From the NCBI GenBank assembly GCA_009777445.1, contig WRLV01000018.1, forward strand, positions 1 to 33,911: a DNA stretch of 33,911 nucleotides, read 5' to 3'. Both the position numbers and the translations under genes were made by a program. This DNA comes from Oscillospiraceae bacterium. Lineage in GTDB: Bacteria; Bacillota; Clostridia; Oscillospirales; Ruminococcaceae. The notes below the pieces were generated by a model. That model ran no database searches. It was not told the origin of the DNA and saw nothing but the letters and a program-made list of their open reading frames with translations. Positions 1 to 8,062 of this stretch are shown piece by piece (position 1 is the first letter of the stretch; each line of letters starts with the position of its first letter).

Positions 1-345
1 AGCGACTATAACGCTATTTGCAAACCCTGTTGTTCCTCCCGCCGCTGCTCTTTCTAAATCCGGTAAATATTGCGCTATTACGTCATAAGGGACATTATGC
101 AGGGAGTGGTTCGGTGGCTCAAGAACCTCGTCAATGTCTGTAGGTCTTATCCATTTGTCTTCGCTTTTAGGAACAAGTTCAGTCTCCGGAGTGTAAAACA
201 CGTTGTTTAAAATGAATTCGGTTGTCCCGGCAATTTCGACATGTTCTATCTTGTCGTCGCATTCAACTTCTTCGCTTTTTTTATCACACGATGATAAAAA
301 TATTGCGAATACTATAACGACTAAAAAAATCAATCTATTTTGCAT
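1..345 (-). CDS. lipoprotein, C-terminally cut by window edge
   Basis: The reading frame on the minus strand opens with ATG at 345 and runs without a stop to the window edge (115 codons seen). The N-terminus, MQNRLIFLVVIVFAIFLSSC, is a typical lipoprotein signal peptide: short basic start, hydrophobic core, and a lipobox with Cys at residue 20. A charged DKKSEEVE stretch follows, as is usual just after lipid-anchored cysteines. The rest seen is hydrophilic with no motif I recognise. It is the last visible gene of a minus-strand lipoprotein series and starts 44 bases after the stop of the 390-1586 gene, so it is probably co-transcribed with it. The ribosome binding site is weak (GGATGG). Function unknown; surface anchoring is an inference from the signal peptide. 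Confidence 0.75.
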   Translation of the reverse strand, partial: MQNRLIFLVVIVFAIFLSSCDKKSEEVECDDKIEHVEIAGTTEFILNNVFYTPETELVPKSEDKWIRPTDIDEVLEPPNHSLHNVPYDVIAQYLPDLERAAAGGTTGFANSVIVA

Positions 346-389
346 AAATTAACCATCCGTCCATTTCCGGGTTGGGCTGACTTCGCAAC

Positions 390-1586
390 TCACAACCCCA
401 ATTTTTCCTCAATATAACCGGTGAAATCGCCGTTAACATCTTCAAGCGTAACATAAGGCAAATCCTCGTTACAAGGGCACAGAAGAATCCAATCGGGATT
501 ATTTATCAATGAAATTATACTATCATAATATTGTTCTTCAGACACCTCTTCTCCATTAACTGAATACTTATCACTACGCCAAGGTGGAAAATCTTCATTT
601 CTAGGGTCGGGGTTCCACTCAACCCAAAATTTAAATTCAAATTCAGGAGATATAAGATAATCGCCATCAACAAAATCATAAAATCTATAATAATATAACT
701 GACTGGATATATCCACAGCCATCACTTGTCCCGTTGTTTTGTTTTGATAAAGCGGAAAGCCACCGCACCCATGGGCTTCCCCCCATCGCATAAACGAAGT
801 TAATTCTTTAATTGAATTATCGTAATAATAGAGCAAAGTAGATTTATGTGCAATTATGAAAATAATTTCAAGTTCCCCGTCATTATTAATGTCATCGATA
901 AACATTTTCTCAACGAACTGCAAATTAGCACTCATATATTCACCCAATAGTTTATTAGCTTCAGTCGGGGCTTCTGCGATAGTATAAGTAAAGTTATAAT
1001 CCGATGTGAATTTTTCATAACTATAAGCAGAATCGCATGTATTACAAAGAATATGGTTTGACACAGCTCTTTGTTCTTGCCAAAATACCCTAACTTTATC
1101 TGATTCAACTTCGTTCGTTTCTATATTGTTTATGTAGTAATTCTCTGTTATGAGAAAAAGAATATTTTGTTCGTTAAAATGGCGCACTCTTTTTGTGTAT
1201 AAATGAGTAGCTAACTCATATTTGCCATCAACAAAATTATAGATTTTAATGTGAGATTCGCTTCCAAGACCACTGCTGATAAAAAATTGGTTAGCAGTCT
1301 CACTATAAAAATGGCAAAACGAGATGCCGTGCATAAATTCTAAAATATTAACCTCGTTATTATGATAGTATAACATTCCAACCTCGGGTATTATAATTTC
1401 CGGAACACCACAGTTATTTATATCTCCCTCAAACATTAACTCAATGTTAAAATCAAAGTTGCTCAAAAATTCAGTATAAAGATTTCCTAAGTCAGTAACA
1501 TCTGAATTTTCCTGTTGTTCGATGTTGCAAGCGGAAAGACCCCCTACCAATAACAACAAAGAAATAAATAACATAATTGTCTTCAT
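390..1586 (-). CDS. VCBS/FG-GAP-like repeat lipoprotein, two modules
   Basis: 398 residues. The signal peptide ends in lipobox LSAC with the lipidated Cys at 20, so it should be anchored on the outer face of the membrane. Two related modules follow. Each begins with an acidic loop of the DxNxDG type leading into a beta strand: DINNCGVPEIIIP at about 55-67 and DINNDGELEIIFI at about 232-244. Such loops are known from FG-GAP/VCBS-type calcium-binding repeats. Module 1 has Cys where the second Asp is expected, so its metal binding may be lost. A CxxC pair lies at 181-184. It is a paralogue of the 2302-3045 gene: both share xYxFVDGKYEL, NQFFI and a C-terminal YIEExLGL. The AGGAG site is well placed before ATG 1586, and a hairpin lies 33 bases upstream. 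Ligand and role unknown. Confidence 0.8.
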   Translation of the reverse strand: MKTIMLFISLLLLVGGLSACNIEQQENSDVTDLGNLYTEFLSNFDFNIELMFEGDINNCGVPEIIIPEVGMLYYHNNEVNILEFMHGISFCHFYSETANQFFISSGLGSESHIKIYNFVDGKYELATHLYTKRVRHFNEQNILFLITENYYINNIETNEVESDKVRVFWQEQRAVSNHILCNTCDSAYSYEKFTSDYNFTYTIAEAPTEANKLLGEYMSANLQFVEKMFIDDINNDGELEIIFIIAHKSTLLYYYDNSIKELTSFMRWGEAHGCGGFPLYQNKTTGQVMAVDISSQLYYYRFYDFVDGDYLISPEFEFKFWVEWNPDPRNEDFPPWRSDKYSVNGEEVSEEQYYDSIISLINNPDWILLCPCNEDLPYVTLEDVNGDFTGYIEEKLGL

Positions 1587-1618
1587 GTTCTCCTGTTTCC
1601 TTTCTACATAAATATCTT

Positions 1619-1658
1619 CTTGAAAGCAACTCCGAATTTACGCGGAATTGCTTTCAAG
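1619..1658 (-). repeat. leader hairpin, copy 1
   Basis: An inverted repeat pairs 1619-1629 with 1648-1658 (arms CTTGAAAGCAA and TTGCTTTCAAG, 11 bp). After one mismatch a second short stem (TCCG/CGGA) closes over the loop. It lies 26 bases after the stop of the upstream minus-strand gene and 33 bases before the start of the next. An almost identical hairpin is at 3077-3116, at nearly the same distance from the paralogous lipoprotein gene. It may terminate the upstream message or regulate the downstream one. The base run after the stem (AAGATATTTATG on the minus strand) is a poor U-tract. Confidence 0.7.
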
Positions 1659-1684
1659 TTTTCCTTCTACTCTTCAAGTGTTTA

Positions 1685-2287
1685 TCACACTTCAGTAGAG
1701 TGATGTTTCAAACTCGACACGTCCGAGAGGAATGTGTCAATTTCGACACTGCCGATAAGCTCTTCTTCAAAGTTTCTAAAATAAATATACTTATCGTCAA
1801 TATAATAAAAATATTCGTTGTCAAGAGAAAAAGGACCTTCTTTCATCTCTATATCACAATAACTGTCGAAAGGTACAGCTATTCCGACATTTGTGTCGTA
1901 AAAATATACTTTTCTATGATAAACTTGATAAATAAACACATTATCAGTTAACCAATACAATTTACTCGCAAAATGGTTTGGAGTAATTACATTTATACTG
2001 CCGGTCTTGTTTTCCCTTACTACAATTCGTGCATTCCAAAATCTACAATCTGTGTAATTGTATACATAAAAAGTGCCACTACTGTTGCCTGCCCAACCGT
2101 TATAATTTTGATTTTTATCAATGCTACGGTCGAGTTCGCTTTTAATATCATCACTCGAGCTTTCGCTGTGAGTTTGTGCGTTTCCCACATCGTGGAGAGG
2201 GGACAGGGTTTCGCTGTCCCCCCCACATGAACAGTGGAGTAGTGTTATAAGTAGTAAAATAATATAAATTTTTATGTTTTTTTTCAT
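1685..2287 (-). CDS. putative secreted/lipoprotein of unknown function
   Basis: 200 residues from ATG 2287, chosen because GGGGAG lies 8 bases upstream. An in-frame ATG at 2305 overlaps the preceding stop but would place the ribosome site inside the gene. The N-terminus MKKNIKIYIILLLITLLHCSC is a signal peptide with two Cys. The lipobox is imperfect (His at -1 or -3), so lipidation is likely but not certain. A Ser/Asp-rich linker is followed by a Tyr/Phe-rich beta-type region (for example FYVYNY, KVYFYD, YFYYIDDKYIYFRNF), which suggests beta-propeller-like strands; that fold is a guess. It lies between the two paralogous repeat lipoproteins in the same direction and is probably in one transcript with the 2302-3045 gene. 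Confidence 0.7.
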   Translation of the reverse strand: MKKNIKIYIILLLITLLHCSCGGDSETLSPLHDVGNAQTHSESSSDDIKSELDRSIDKNQNYNGWAGNSSGTFYVYNYTDCRFWNARIVVRENKTGSINVITPNHFASKLYWLTDNVFIYQVYHRKVYFYDTNVGIAVPFDSYCDIEMKEGPFSLDNEYFYYIDDKYIYFRNFEEELIGSVEIDTFLSDVSSLKHHSTEV

Positions 2288-2301
2288 TGCAAACTCCCCT
2301 T

Positions 2302-3045
2302 TCACAACCCCAAATTTTCTTCAATATAAGCCGAGAAAACGCCGTTTTCCTCTTCGCTACCCCAAACAAACGGATAATCAGAAGAGTCAAAGGGTTTGCC
2401 TTCACATGTACTGCAAAAGACACAATAGGTATTCACGCCTAATTTCCAAGAACTGAAAGAAATGTATTTTTGCTCTTTAGAGGTGTGGTCTAAACGGTCA
2501 AGATAAAAATAAAGCTTTTCATAATAAGTCTCTCCATCTACTTTTTCTTCGTTCATAAAATAATGCCATATTTCAACTTCGTTTACGCGCTCTCTTTGCC
2601 AACGTAGATAACAACTAAGCTCATACTTACCATCGACAAAATCATAAATTCTTGTATGAGATGCCCAACCACTGCCTTCATCAATAAAAAATTGATTAGT
2701 TTCTACATTATAATGCCTTTTAAAATATATCCCTGCCCTCATGAAATCTATGCTAAAGACTTCACCTTCATTATAATACAATATTGCGGACATTGGTATG
2801 ATTATCTCGGGAAAACCATCATTATTGATGTCGCCAATATAAATGCACAGAATTGTACTTAAGTCAAAATTCTCAAAATACTTGCGATAAGCCTTTTTAT
2901 ATTCGCTTGGCATTTCTGCTTTGACATTTTCAGCGAATGGCTCTTCATTTTCAACGTTTTCTTCTATTACTGTTTCAGAGCTATTGAAATCACAAGCAAC
3001 CATCAAAATCAACAATAAAGAAATAATTAACATAATTTTCTTCAT
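2302..3045 (-). CDS. VCBS/FG-GAP-like lipoprotein, single module
   Basis: 247 residues from ATG 3045 (MKKIMLIISLLLILMVAC, lipobox Cys at 18). A longer frame to 3087 would run into the leader hairpin and has no ribosome site, whereas AAAGGA precedes 3045. After the signal peptide comes an acidic Glu-rich linker, then the module: GDINNDGFPEIIIP, the NQFFI and YDFVDGKYEL blocks, a CVFCSTC cluster, and the C-terminus YIEENLGL. It is a shorter paralogue of the 390-1586 gene with an intact DxNxDG loop, so calcium binding is more plausible here. Its stop overlaps the upstream in-frame ATG of the next gene. The leader hairpin 32 bases upstream matches that of its paralogue. Role unknown. Confidence 0.8.
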   Translation of the reverse strand: MKKIMLIISLLLILMVACDFNSSETVIEENVENEEPFAENVKAEMPSEYKKAYRKYFENFDLSTILCIYIGDINNDGFPEIIIPMSAILYYNEGEVFSIDFMRAGIYFKRHYNVETNQFFIDEGSGWASHTRIYDFVDGKYELSCYLRWQRERVNEVEIWHYFMNEEKVDGETYYEKLYFYLDRLDHTSKEQKYISFSSWKLGVNTYCVFCSTCEGKPFDSSDYPFVWGSEEENGVFSAYIEENLGL

Positions 3046-3076
3046 ATTAACCCTGTCCTTTCTACACAAACAAACT

Positions 3077-3116
3077 CTTGAAAGCAACTCCGCATTTACG
3101 CGGAATTGCTTTCAAG
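3077..3116 (-). repeat. leader hairpin, copy 2
   Basis: Arms 3077-3087 and 3106-3116 are identical in sequence to the arms at 1619-1658. Here the inner stem is longer (TCCGC/GCGGA) with a six-base loop. The hairpin begins 10 bases after the stop of the 518-aa gene and is followed on the minus strand by AGTTTGTTTG, a loose U-tract, so it could act as its terminator. The conserved distance to the downstream lipoprotein start (32 against 33 bases) suggests it was duplicated together with that gene. Confidence 0.7.
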
Positions 3117-3126
3117 CTTAGACAAC

Positions 3127-4683
3127 CTATTTCAACAGTATTTTGCGCCAATGTTCAGCTTCAACAATCGCTTCAGGCAAACATTCATAATTAACGGACA
3201 TGTTTTCCCCGTATTTTTGAGCCGTAAACGTTGTTTCATAAACAATTGCCGCCTGCAAGTAAGCAGAACTCCAATCCGGCGAACCTTTGCCGCCGCCATC
3301 ATAGGAAGTGGTCATTAATGTGTAGATTTCTTCATCTGATTTCTTCATTTCTTTTAGTGCTTCGACTGCTCTGTTATAGGCGATTTCTGTATATTCGTCG
3401 TACATGCCTGAGTTTACCGTAACACCATTGGATAGAGTTCTGAGGTTGTGATTGCTTATATGCTGTCCAAACAAATTGTTAGTGATTTCGCCGGTAGTAT
3501 CTATCGTCCCCGCTCCCGCAGTTGATTCCCATATCAATATACTGACTAATCCAAAACCATCTAAATCGATTCCACCATTTTCGCGGGCGAATTCTTTTGC
3601 TACCAAGGCTCTTTCGTCATTTGCCATACCTAAACGGAATAAAAATTCAACAAAATCCGGGTTTTTCAAGACAGGATACCCATCGCCAAAGTTAGTATTT
3701 CTCAAAACATCACGGTCGATTTCATGTTCAGTCCCGTCTACAGTTACAATTATGGGACTATATTTTTTCCTTTCCTCATTTGCCTTAAACATATCCACCA
3801 CATTATCCACCAGTTTAATAACCGGCTCAACACGTGAACTCACTAAATCTTGTAATAAATTTACATCTTTTTTAGGTGGTTTGTGCTTTTCACGCATAGC
3901 CTCAAGTTTTGAGAGATTTTCCTCTAAAAGCGGTTCATTTGAAGGGCGAATGGTTTCTTTGAGAATGTCTGTAATTTTGGGAATTTGTGGGCGTGAGACG
4001 GGCGGTGTGGGATTAGTCGGCGCACCACTTTCATTTGTTTGGTTATCGGCTTTAACCTCAAACTTAGCGTCAATGAAATGTGTCTGCTTGGAATGTGTCG
4101 CCTTTGAATTTTCGTAGAGCTTCCTGTACTTCTCCATCTTCTCTTCCGTAATACCTTTTTCAAGGTGTTTAAAAATATGTTCAAATTTTGAGTCGCTGTC
4201 TTTTGCTCTTGATTCTCCGTCTATCCTCATTATTTCTTCACTCATAATTGCAGTCAATTTTTCAAGTTGTTTGGACTCCCATTCTGCTTCTCTTTCAGCC
4301 CTTTCGTCCTCAGGAGTCCATTTTTTGAAGACCGACTCCGGCAAATCTTCACCTGCCGCTTCTGCCTCTTTAATTTTTTTTGATGCCTCAATAAATCTTT
4401 GAAAGTTTTTGTTGATTTTTTTGTCTCTCGCGGCTTCGCGCTCTGCTTCAAGCTGCCCGGGGAGTTTAAGCACAAATTCTTCCTGTTTTTCCTCAAAATC
4501 CTCAAAAGGTTTGTATAAACCTTCTCGAGCCATTCTGTTTTGCAGGGTTGTTATAAGGTTCGCTAATTTTAGCTGTTCACTCCAGACTCCATAAGCGAAT
4601 CTGCAAGCTTTTTTGACATCTTTTTTGTAGTCGCCGCTTGATTCAATTTCAAGTTTTGCGTTGCTGTTTATTGTAATCTCCAT
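3127..4683 (-). CDS. coiled-coil protein of unknown function
   Basis: 518 residues with no signal peptide or membrane segment, so probably cytoplasmic. Residues about 60-230 are rich in Glu, Lys, Arg and Ala in long charged runs (for example EAEREAARDKK and ERAEREAEWESKQLEKL), as expected for a long helix or coiled coil. A Pro/Asn-rich linker (TNESGAPTNPTPPVSRP) separates it from a C-terminal domain that looks globular (about 305-518, with GDGYPVLKNPDFVEFLFRLG and TSYDGGGKGSPDWSSAYLQAAI). I do not recognise a family. GGAGG lies 9 bases before ATG 4683, and a promoter with 17-bp spacing lies upstream, so this is probably the first gene of the minus-strand lipoprotein transcript. A link to the lipoproteins is only positional. 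Confidence 0.75.
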   Translation of the reverse strand: MEITINSNAKLEIESSGDYKKDVKKACRFAYGVWSEQLKLANLITTLQNRMAREGLYKPFEDFEEKQEEFVLKLPGQLEAEREAARDKKINKNFQRFIEASKKIKEAEAAGEDLPESVFKKWTPEDERAEREAEWESKQLEKLTAIMSEEIMRIDGESRAKDSDSKFEHIFKHLEKGITEEKMEKYRKLYENSKATHSKQTHFIDAKFEVKADNQTNESGAPTNPTPPVSRPQIPKITDILKETIRPSNEPLLEENLSKLEAMREKHKPPKKDVNLLQDLVSSRVEPVIKLVDNVVDMFKANEERKKYSPIIVTVDGTEHEIDRDVLRNTNFGDGYPVLKNPDFVEFLFRLGMANDERALVAKEFARENGGIDLDGFGLVSILIWESTAGAGTIDTTGEITNNLFGQHISNHNLRTLSNGVTVNSGMYDEYTEIAYNRAVEALKEMKKSDEEIYTLMTTSYDGGGKGSPDWSSAYLQAAIVYETTFTAQKYGENMSVNYECLPEAIVEAEHWRKILLK

Positions 4684-4720
4684 TTTTGATTTCCTCCTTT
4701 TTTAAAATTTTAATACTAAC

Positions 4721-4749
4721 ATCATAACATACTTTCTTGGAACATGCAA
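4721..4749 (-). promoter_or_regulatory. sigma-A type promoter for the 518-aa gene
   Basis: On the minus strand TTGCAT (4749-4744) is followed after exactly 17 bases by TATGAT (4726-4721), about 38 bases before ATG 4683. Both boxes are one to two bases from consensus. Confidence 0.5.
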
Positions 4750-4810
4750 GGGAGGTTTTGGTATATTATGGGTATATTTCCGGGCTTTTTTTAAAGCAAA
4801 AAATCATGAT

Positions 4811-4990
4811 GTCGCCTTACGGCGACGGGTTGTAGGGGACGGGCTTGCCCGTACCGCAAACCAAACACCGCCCAGCAAAAAACTGCCGGACGGTGTAAAA
4901 ATTTTTGGTATTCATTCGAGACGAGCAAGCCCGTCCCCTACAACAACTATCAACTCTCAATTGTCAACTGTCAACTGTCCGTCAATTGTC
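4811..4990. repeat. composite palindrome/TTGACA repeat region
   Basis: This fills most of the gene-free stretch 4684-4988. In order it holds a perfect palindrome GTCGCCTTACGGCGAC (4811-4826); one arm of a 20-bp perfect inverted repeat, GTTGTAGGGGACGGGCTTGC (4829-4848); a terminator-like hairpin (ACACCG at 4865-4870 with CGGTGT at 4891-4896, followed by an A/T run); the other 20-bp arm (4925-4944); and an array of CAATTGTC/AACTGTC units up to the yfbR stop codon at 4989-4991. The palindrome recurs at 21791. The last part recurs inverted at 14917-14980, and the hairpin recurs inverted at 33725. No coding frame is supported. Confidence 0.75.
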
Positions 4991-5624
4991 AAAGCACTCC
5001 CTTCAAATCATCCAACGACATAAAAAACGCGGGTAGACAGTGGGTGGTGAAGAAGCTTGATTCGGGTGAGTTGCTTTTGTCAAGGTCTGCTTTAATTTTA
5101 TTTGCGGCGGCGATAAATTCCTTGTTGCCCGACAAAACTTCTTGCTGTGCCTTTATATAAGCGCAAAATTTATCAGCCGTTTTAAGCAGAAGTCTCTCAT
5201 CATCACAAAGCCCGTCAGAGAGAAGAAAGTCTTGATATTCCACCTGCAAATCAGAGGGTAGATAGTCCAACAACTTTTTAGCCGCTGTCTTTTCAAGCTC
5301 TTTATAAGAGGTTTTGAGTTCTTCGTTATAATATTTAACCGGCGTAGGCAGGTCGCCCGTTAGAATTTCACTCGCATCGTGAAAGAGGGCATACACAACC
5401 AACTTGTCGGGATTGTAGTTGCCGTTGAAATATTTATTGCCTATTACCGCCAAGAGATGGGTTATAAATGCGCACTCAAGCGTATGTTCAGACAGATTTT
5501 CAGATTGTCTGTTGAACATCAAACTCCACCGGCTTATATACTTCATACGAAAAATCATAGCCAAAAAAGGATTATATTCCTTAATGGGCAAAACCCTCAC
5601 CGCCTTTTCAATGTCAACTGCCAT
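4989..5624 (-). CDS. yfbR: YfbR-type 5'-deoxynucleotidase (HD domain)
   Basis: 211 residues. Enzymes of this family remove phosphate from deoxyribonucleoside 5'-monophosphates with a divalent metal and help balance dNTP pools. The family signature is clear: RMKYISRWSLM (Arg32-Trp33, substrate side), SENLSEHTLE (His47), ALFHDASEILTGDLPTPVKY (His82-Asp83, Glu86) and a distal Asp151 in LLKTADKF, completing the H...HD...D metal set. The length fits the family. ATG 5624 is chosen because it shares one base with the stop of the PBP gene (TGATG), giving translational coupling; a longer frame to 5687 would overlap the PBP gene. The stop codon lies inside a TTGACA-type repeat, so the C-terminus may have been reshaped by that element. 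The final residues (PAFFMSLDDLKGVL) give no motif to test this. Confidence 0.9.
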   Translation of the reverse strand: MAVDIEKAVRVLPIKEYNPFLAMIFRMKYISRWSLMFNRQSENLSEHTLECAFITHLLAVIGNKYFNGNYNPDKLVVYALFHDASEILTGDLPTPVKYYNEELKTSYKELEKTAAKKLLDYLPSDLQVEYQDFLLSDGLCDDERLLLKTADKFCAYIKAQQEVLSGNKEFIAAANKIKADLDKSNSPESSFFTTHCLPAFFMSLDDLKGVL

Positions 5625-7966
5625 CACGGATAAAACGGAATCGAGCCGTCTCCGTGCCAATACGAGCCGTCGTGTCTTGAGCCGCAACTTAGTGGTCTGT
5701 TGTCGCGCCGATAATAGCCGATGTTTGTGGCAGGGCAGCCGGACGTTGCTAACAGCCCCGTTTCAGTGCAGTAGGCTAAAACTAACACCGTGCCATCGGG
5801 GACAAAACTGCTTGCGGTTGAGGTGTCAACCAACTCGCCCATAACCTCGCCCCAGGCTCGTGCTAAGGCTTTCCAACCACCACTTCCATATGGTGGAATT
5901 TCTTTTTTCTGGTCATAACCTATGCGTAATGAAGCAGAATATTCAGGGGTAAGCCCTGTGAAGAGAAGGTTTGACATATCGTTTGCGGTTCCCGTTTTTC
6001 CGATGACTTCTACGTTTGGCAGTTGTGCCAATCTTCCGGTTCCTGCCGGGTCTTCAACCACTTTTTTAAGCATACGGTTAGCAATCCATGCGCTGTCGGG
6101 CGCGATTGCCTGAATACCCAAGAAATCTTGTTCAAGCACTGTTTTTCCGTTAGAGTCAACCACTTTTGAATAGAAATAGGGGCTGTAATACATGCCGCCG
6201 TTCCCGAAAATTTGATACGCCGCGGCAAGCTCAACCAACGTTCCCCCTTCGGTGAGCGCGCCTAATGCAAGTGGCGACCACGCCATATCTGCCACCGGGT
6301 CAAGGGTTGTAATTCCAAGGCGGTGGGTAAGATGGTCGAATGCGGTTTCCCTTGACATCATCGAAAGGGTTCTCACCGCTATTGTATTGTGTGATTTTTG
6401 CAACGCATACCACGCAGGGTAATAAGCCCCCGAGCCATAGTCGCCCTCATAGTTTTGCGGCCAACGCTGACGGTTGTTGGGATTGTTCGGGTCATTCGGG
6501 TTTGAGATTTGCCCGGCAATATCGTGAATCATAGAAGAATAGGTTATAACATTTTGGTCAACAGCTAAGCTGTAGACTGAAATTGGTTTTATGGTGGAGC
6601 CGAATGAGCGGTTGGATTGTGTTGCACGATTATATGCTCCGTCGCCTTCCTTTTCGCCCAACCCTCCGGCAACCGCCTTGACATTCCCCCTCAAATCAAC
6701 AACGACAAACGCTGCTTGAAGCAAGTCTTGCTTCTCTGCCCCTTCATTGTACCACGATAACACTGTGTAAGGGTCGGCAAATTTTTCTTCAAGCTGCTCT
6801 TGCATTTTGAGGTCAACGTTCAAATATGCCTTGTAGCCGCCTTTGTAAAACATCTCTTTCGCCGCATCATACGTCACCCCCCTAAGCTCTGAAAAATCAG
6901 CGATAATCTGATTGATTGCGGCATCGACATAGTAGCTTTGGGTAATGGTGTAGCTGCCGTTCCACTTATAAGGAGTGTCATTTCTGATTGAATCCCACGA
7001 CACATTTTCGTAATACAGGTCTTCCTCCATCCGGTCACTGTCGTCCATAATGCCGAAATATTCGTTATAGCGCGAGTCGGTATAGCCGAAAAAATCACCC
7101 GTGATAGGAATTCTGAAACGCACTTTTTCAGCCAACGCCTCTTCATATTCTAATGTGCTTATAAGACCCAATTCATACATCCACGCCAACGCATATTCCT
7201 GACGTTCGCGGGATTTTTCGGGATTCACATATGGGTTAAGCGTGCTCGGTGAGCGCAACAATCCCGCAAGCAACGCCGATTCGGCAATGGTAAGCTCACT
7301 TGCGTCTTTGTCGTAATAATGCTTGGCGGCTGAACCGATTCCATAAGACGTTCCTCCGAAACTCACGCGGTTAAGATAGCTCTCGAGTATGTCGATTTTT
7401 GTATATTTTTGCTCAAGATTTAACGCCCTGAAAATTTCACGCAACTTTCTTCCGACATTAACCTTAGTGTCTTTAGTAACGTCGCGCACAAGCTGTTGTG
7501 TAATGGTAGATGCCCCTTCAGCGGCACCACTTGCTAACGCGGCGGCGGTTACGGCGGCGGTTCTCGTCCAGTCCACCCCTTCGTGTTCAAAAAATCTTCT
7601 GTCCTCCACCGCGACAAAAGCATCAATGGTGTGACGATTAAGCTCGTCAATATCCACCCACACCCGATTTTCATCGGTATGAAGCTGTTTAAGCTCAACC
7701 TCGTTGCCCTCTTCATCATAGGCGTAAAGAAACGTTGACATGCTAAGCTCAACGTCTTTCAAGTCGATGTCGAAAGAGTTCTCGGCGAACTGCATGACAT
7801 AAACCGTCAACGCCACCGCAACAATGCAGAGGGTTATTGTAAAAATCAAAAAAATCGAAAGAAAGACTGTTCCGGTAACAGCCAACACATTCTTCCCTTG
7901 CTTGACAACCGTTGATTCGATTTTTTTGGGAATGTCATGTTCGTTTCTTTTATCCTGTCTGTCCAT
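5624..7966 (-). CDS. class A penicillin-binding protein (GT51 plus transpeptidase)
   Basis: 780 residues. It polymerises lipid II into glycan strands and crosslinks the stem peptides outside the membrane. A basic cytoplasmic tail (1-28) and one membrane anchor (about 29-60) are followed by the GT51 domain: catalytic Glu121 in VAVEDRRFFEHEGVD, then GASTITQQLVRD (151-162) and the EQKYTKxxILExYLN block. The transpeptidase has all three motifs: STIK (Ser457-Lys460), SHN (525-527) and KTGT (657-660). Length and order fit PbpF/PBP1-like proteins of Bacillota; which paralogue cannot be told. GGAGG precedes ATG 7966, and a full-consensus promoter lies upstream, divergent from the str operon. It forms a two-gene unit with yfbR. 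The Tyr/Gly-rich tail after 745 carries no PASTA or FN3 domain. Confidence 0.93.
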   Translation of the reverse strand: MDRQDKRNEHDIPKKIESTVVKQGKNVLAVTGTVFLSIFLIFTITLCIVAVALTVYVMQFAENSFDIDLKDVELSMSTFLYAYDEEGNEVELKQLHTDENRVWVDIDELNRHTIDAFVAVEDRRFFEHEGVDWTRTAAVTAAALASGAAEGASTITQQLVRDVTKDTKVNVGRKLREIFRALNLEQKYTKIDILESYLNRVSFGGTSYGIGSAAKHYYDKDASELTIAESALLAGLLRSPSTLNPYVNPEKSRERQEYALAWMYELGLISTLEYEEALAEKVRFRIPITGDFFGYTDSRYNEYFGIMDDSDRMEEDLYYENVSWDSIRNDTPYKWNGSYTITQSYYVDAAINQIIADFSELRGVTYDAAKEMFYKGGYKAYLNVDLKMQEQLEEKFADPYTVLSWYNEGAEKQDLLQAAFVVVDLRGNVKAVAGGLGEKEGDGAYNRATQSNRSFGSTIKPISVYSLAVDQNVITYSSMIHDIAGQISNPNDPNNPNNRQRWPQNYEGDYGSGAYYPAWYALQKSHNTIAVRTLSMMSRETAFDHLTHRLGITTLDPVADMAWSPLALGALTEGGTLVELAAAYQIFGNGGMYYSPYFYSKVVDSNGKTVLEQDFLGIQAIAPDSAWIANRMLKKVVEDPAGTGRLAQLPNVEVIGKTGTANDMSNLLFTGLTPEYSASLRIGYDQKKEIPPYGSGGWKALARAWGEVMGELVDTSTASSFVPDGTVLVLAYCTETGLLATSGCPATNIGYYRRDNRPLSCGSRHDGSYWHGDGSIPFYP

Positions 7967-8010
7967 ACATACCTCCGTAAATTCTCACTAAACGCTACTC
8001 GTCAAACACT

Positions 8011-8039
8011 ATTATAGCACCAAAAATAAATATTGTCAA
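8011..8039 (-). promoter_or_regulatory. full-consensus promoter of the PBP/yfbR unit
   Basis: On the minus strand TTGACA (8039-8034) and TATAAT (8016-8011) are separated by exactly 17 bases, matching the sigma-A consensus at every position. The -35 box lies inside a TTGACAGTTGACAAT-like run of the dispersed repeat (8031-8060), so the element seems to have supplied it. The promoter is back to back with that of rpsL. Confidence 0.75.
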
Positions 8040-8062
8040 CTGTCAATTATTTTTGTCAATTA

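Noticed and set aside
1577-2230. Plus-strand frames of 85-124 codons opposite the lipoproteins.
   Set aside because: No ribosome sites or sensible composition; antisense shadows.
3046-3087. N-terminal extension of the 247-aa lipoprotein.
   Set aside because: It would cover the leader hairpin and place residues before the signal peptide.
3452-4117. Open frame of 221 codons on the plus strand.
   Set aside because: Antisense shadow of the 518-aa gene: Ser/Leu-rich composition, no ribosome site, and the minus frame is longer with promoter and GGAGG site.
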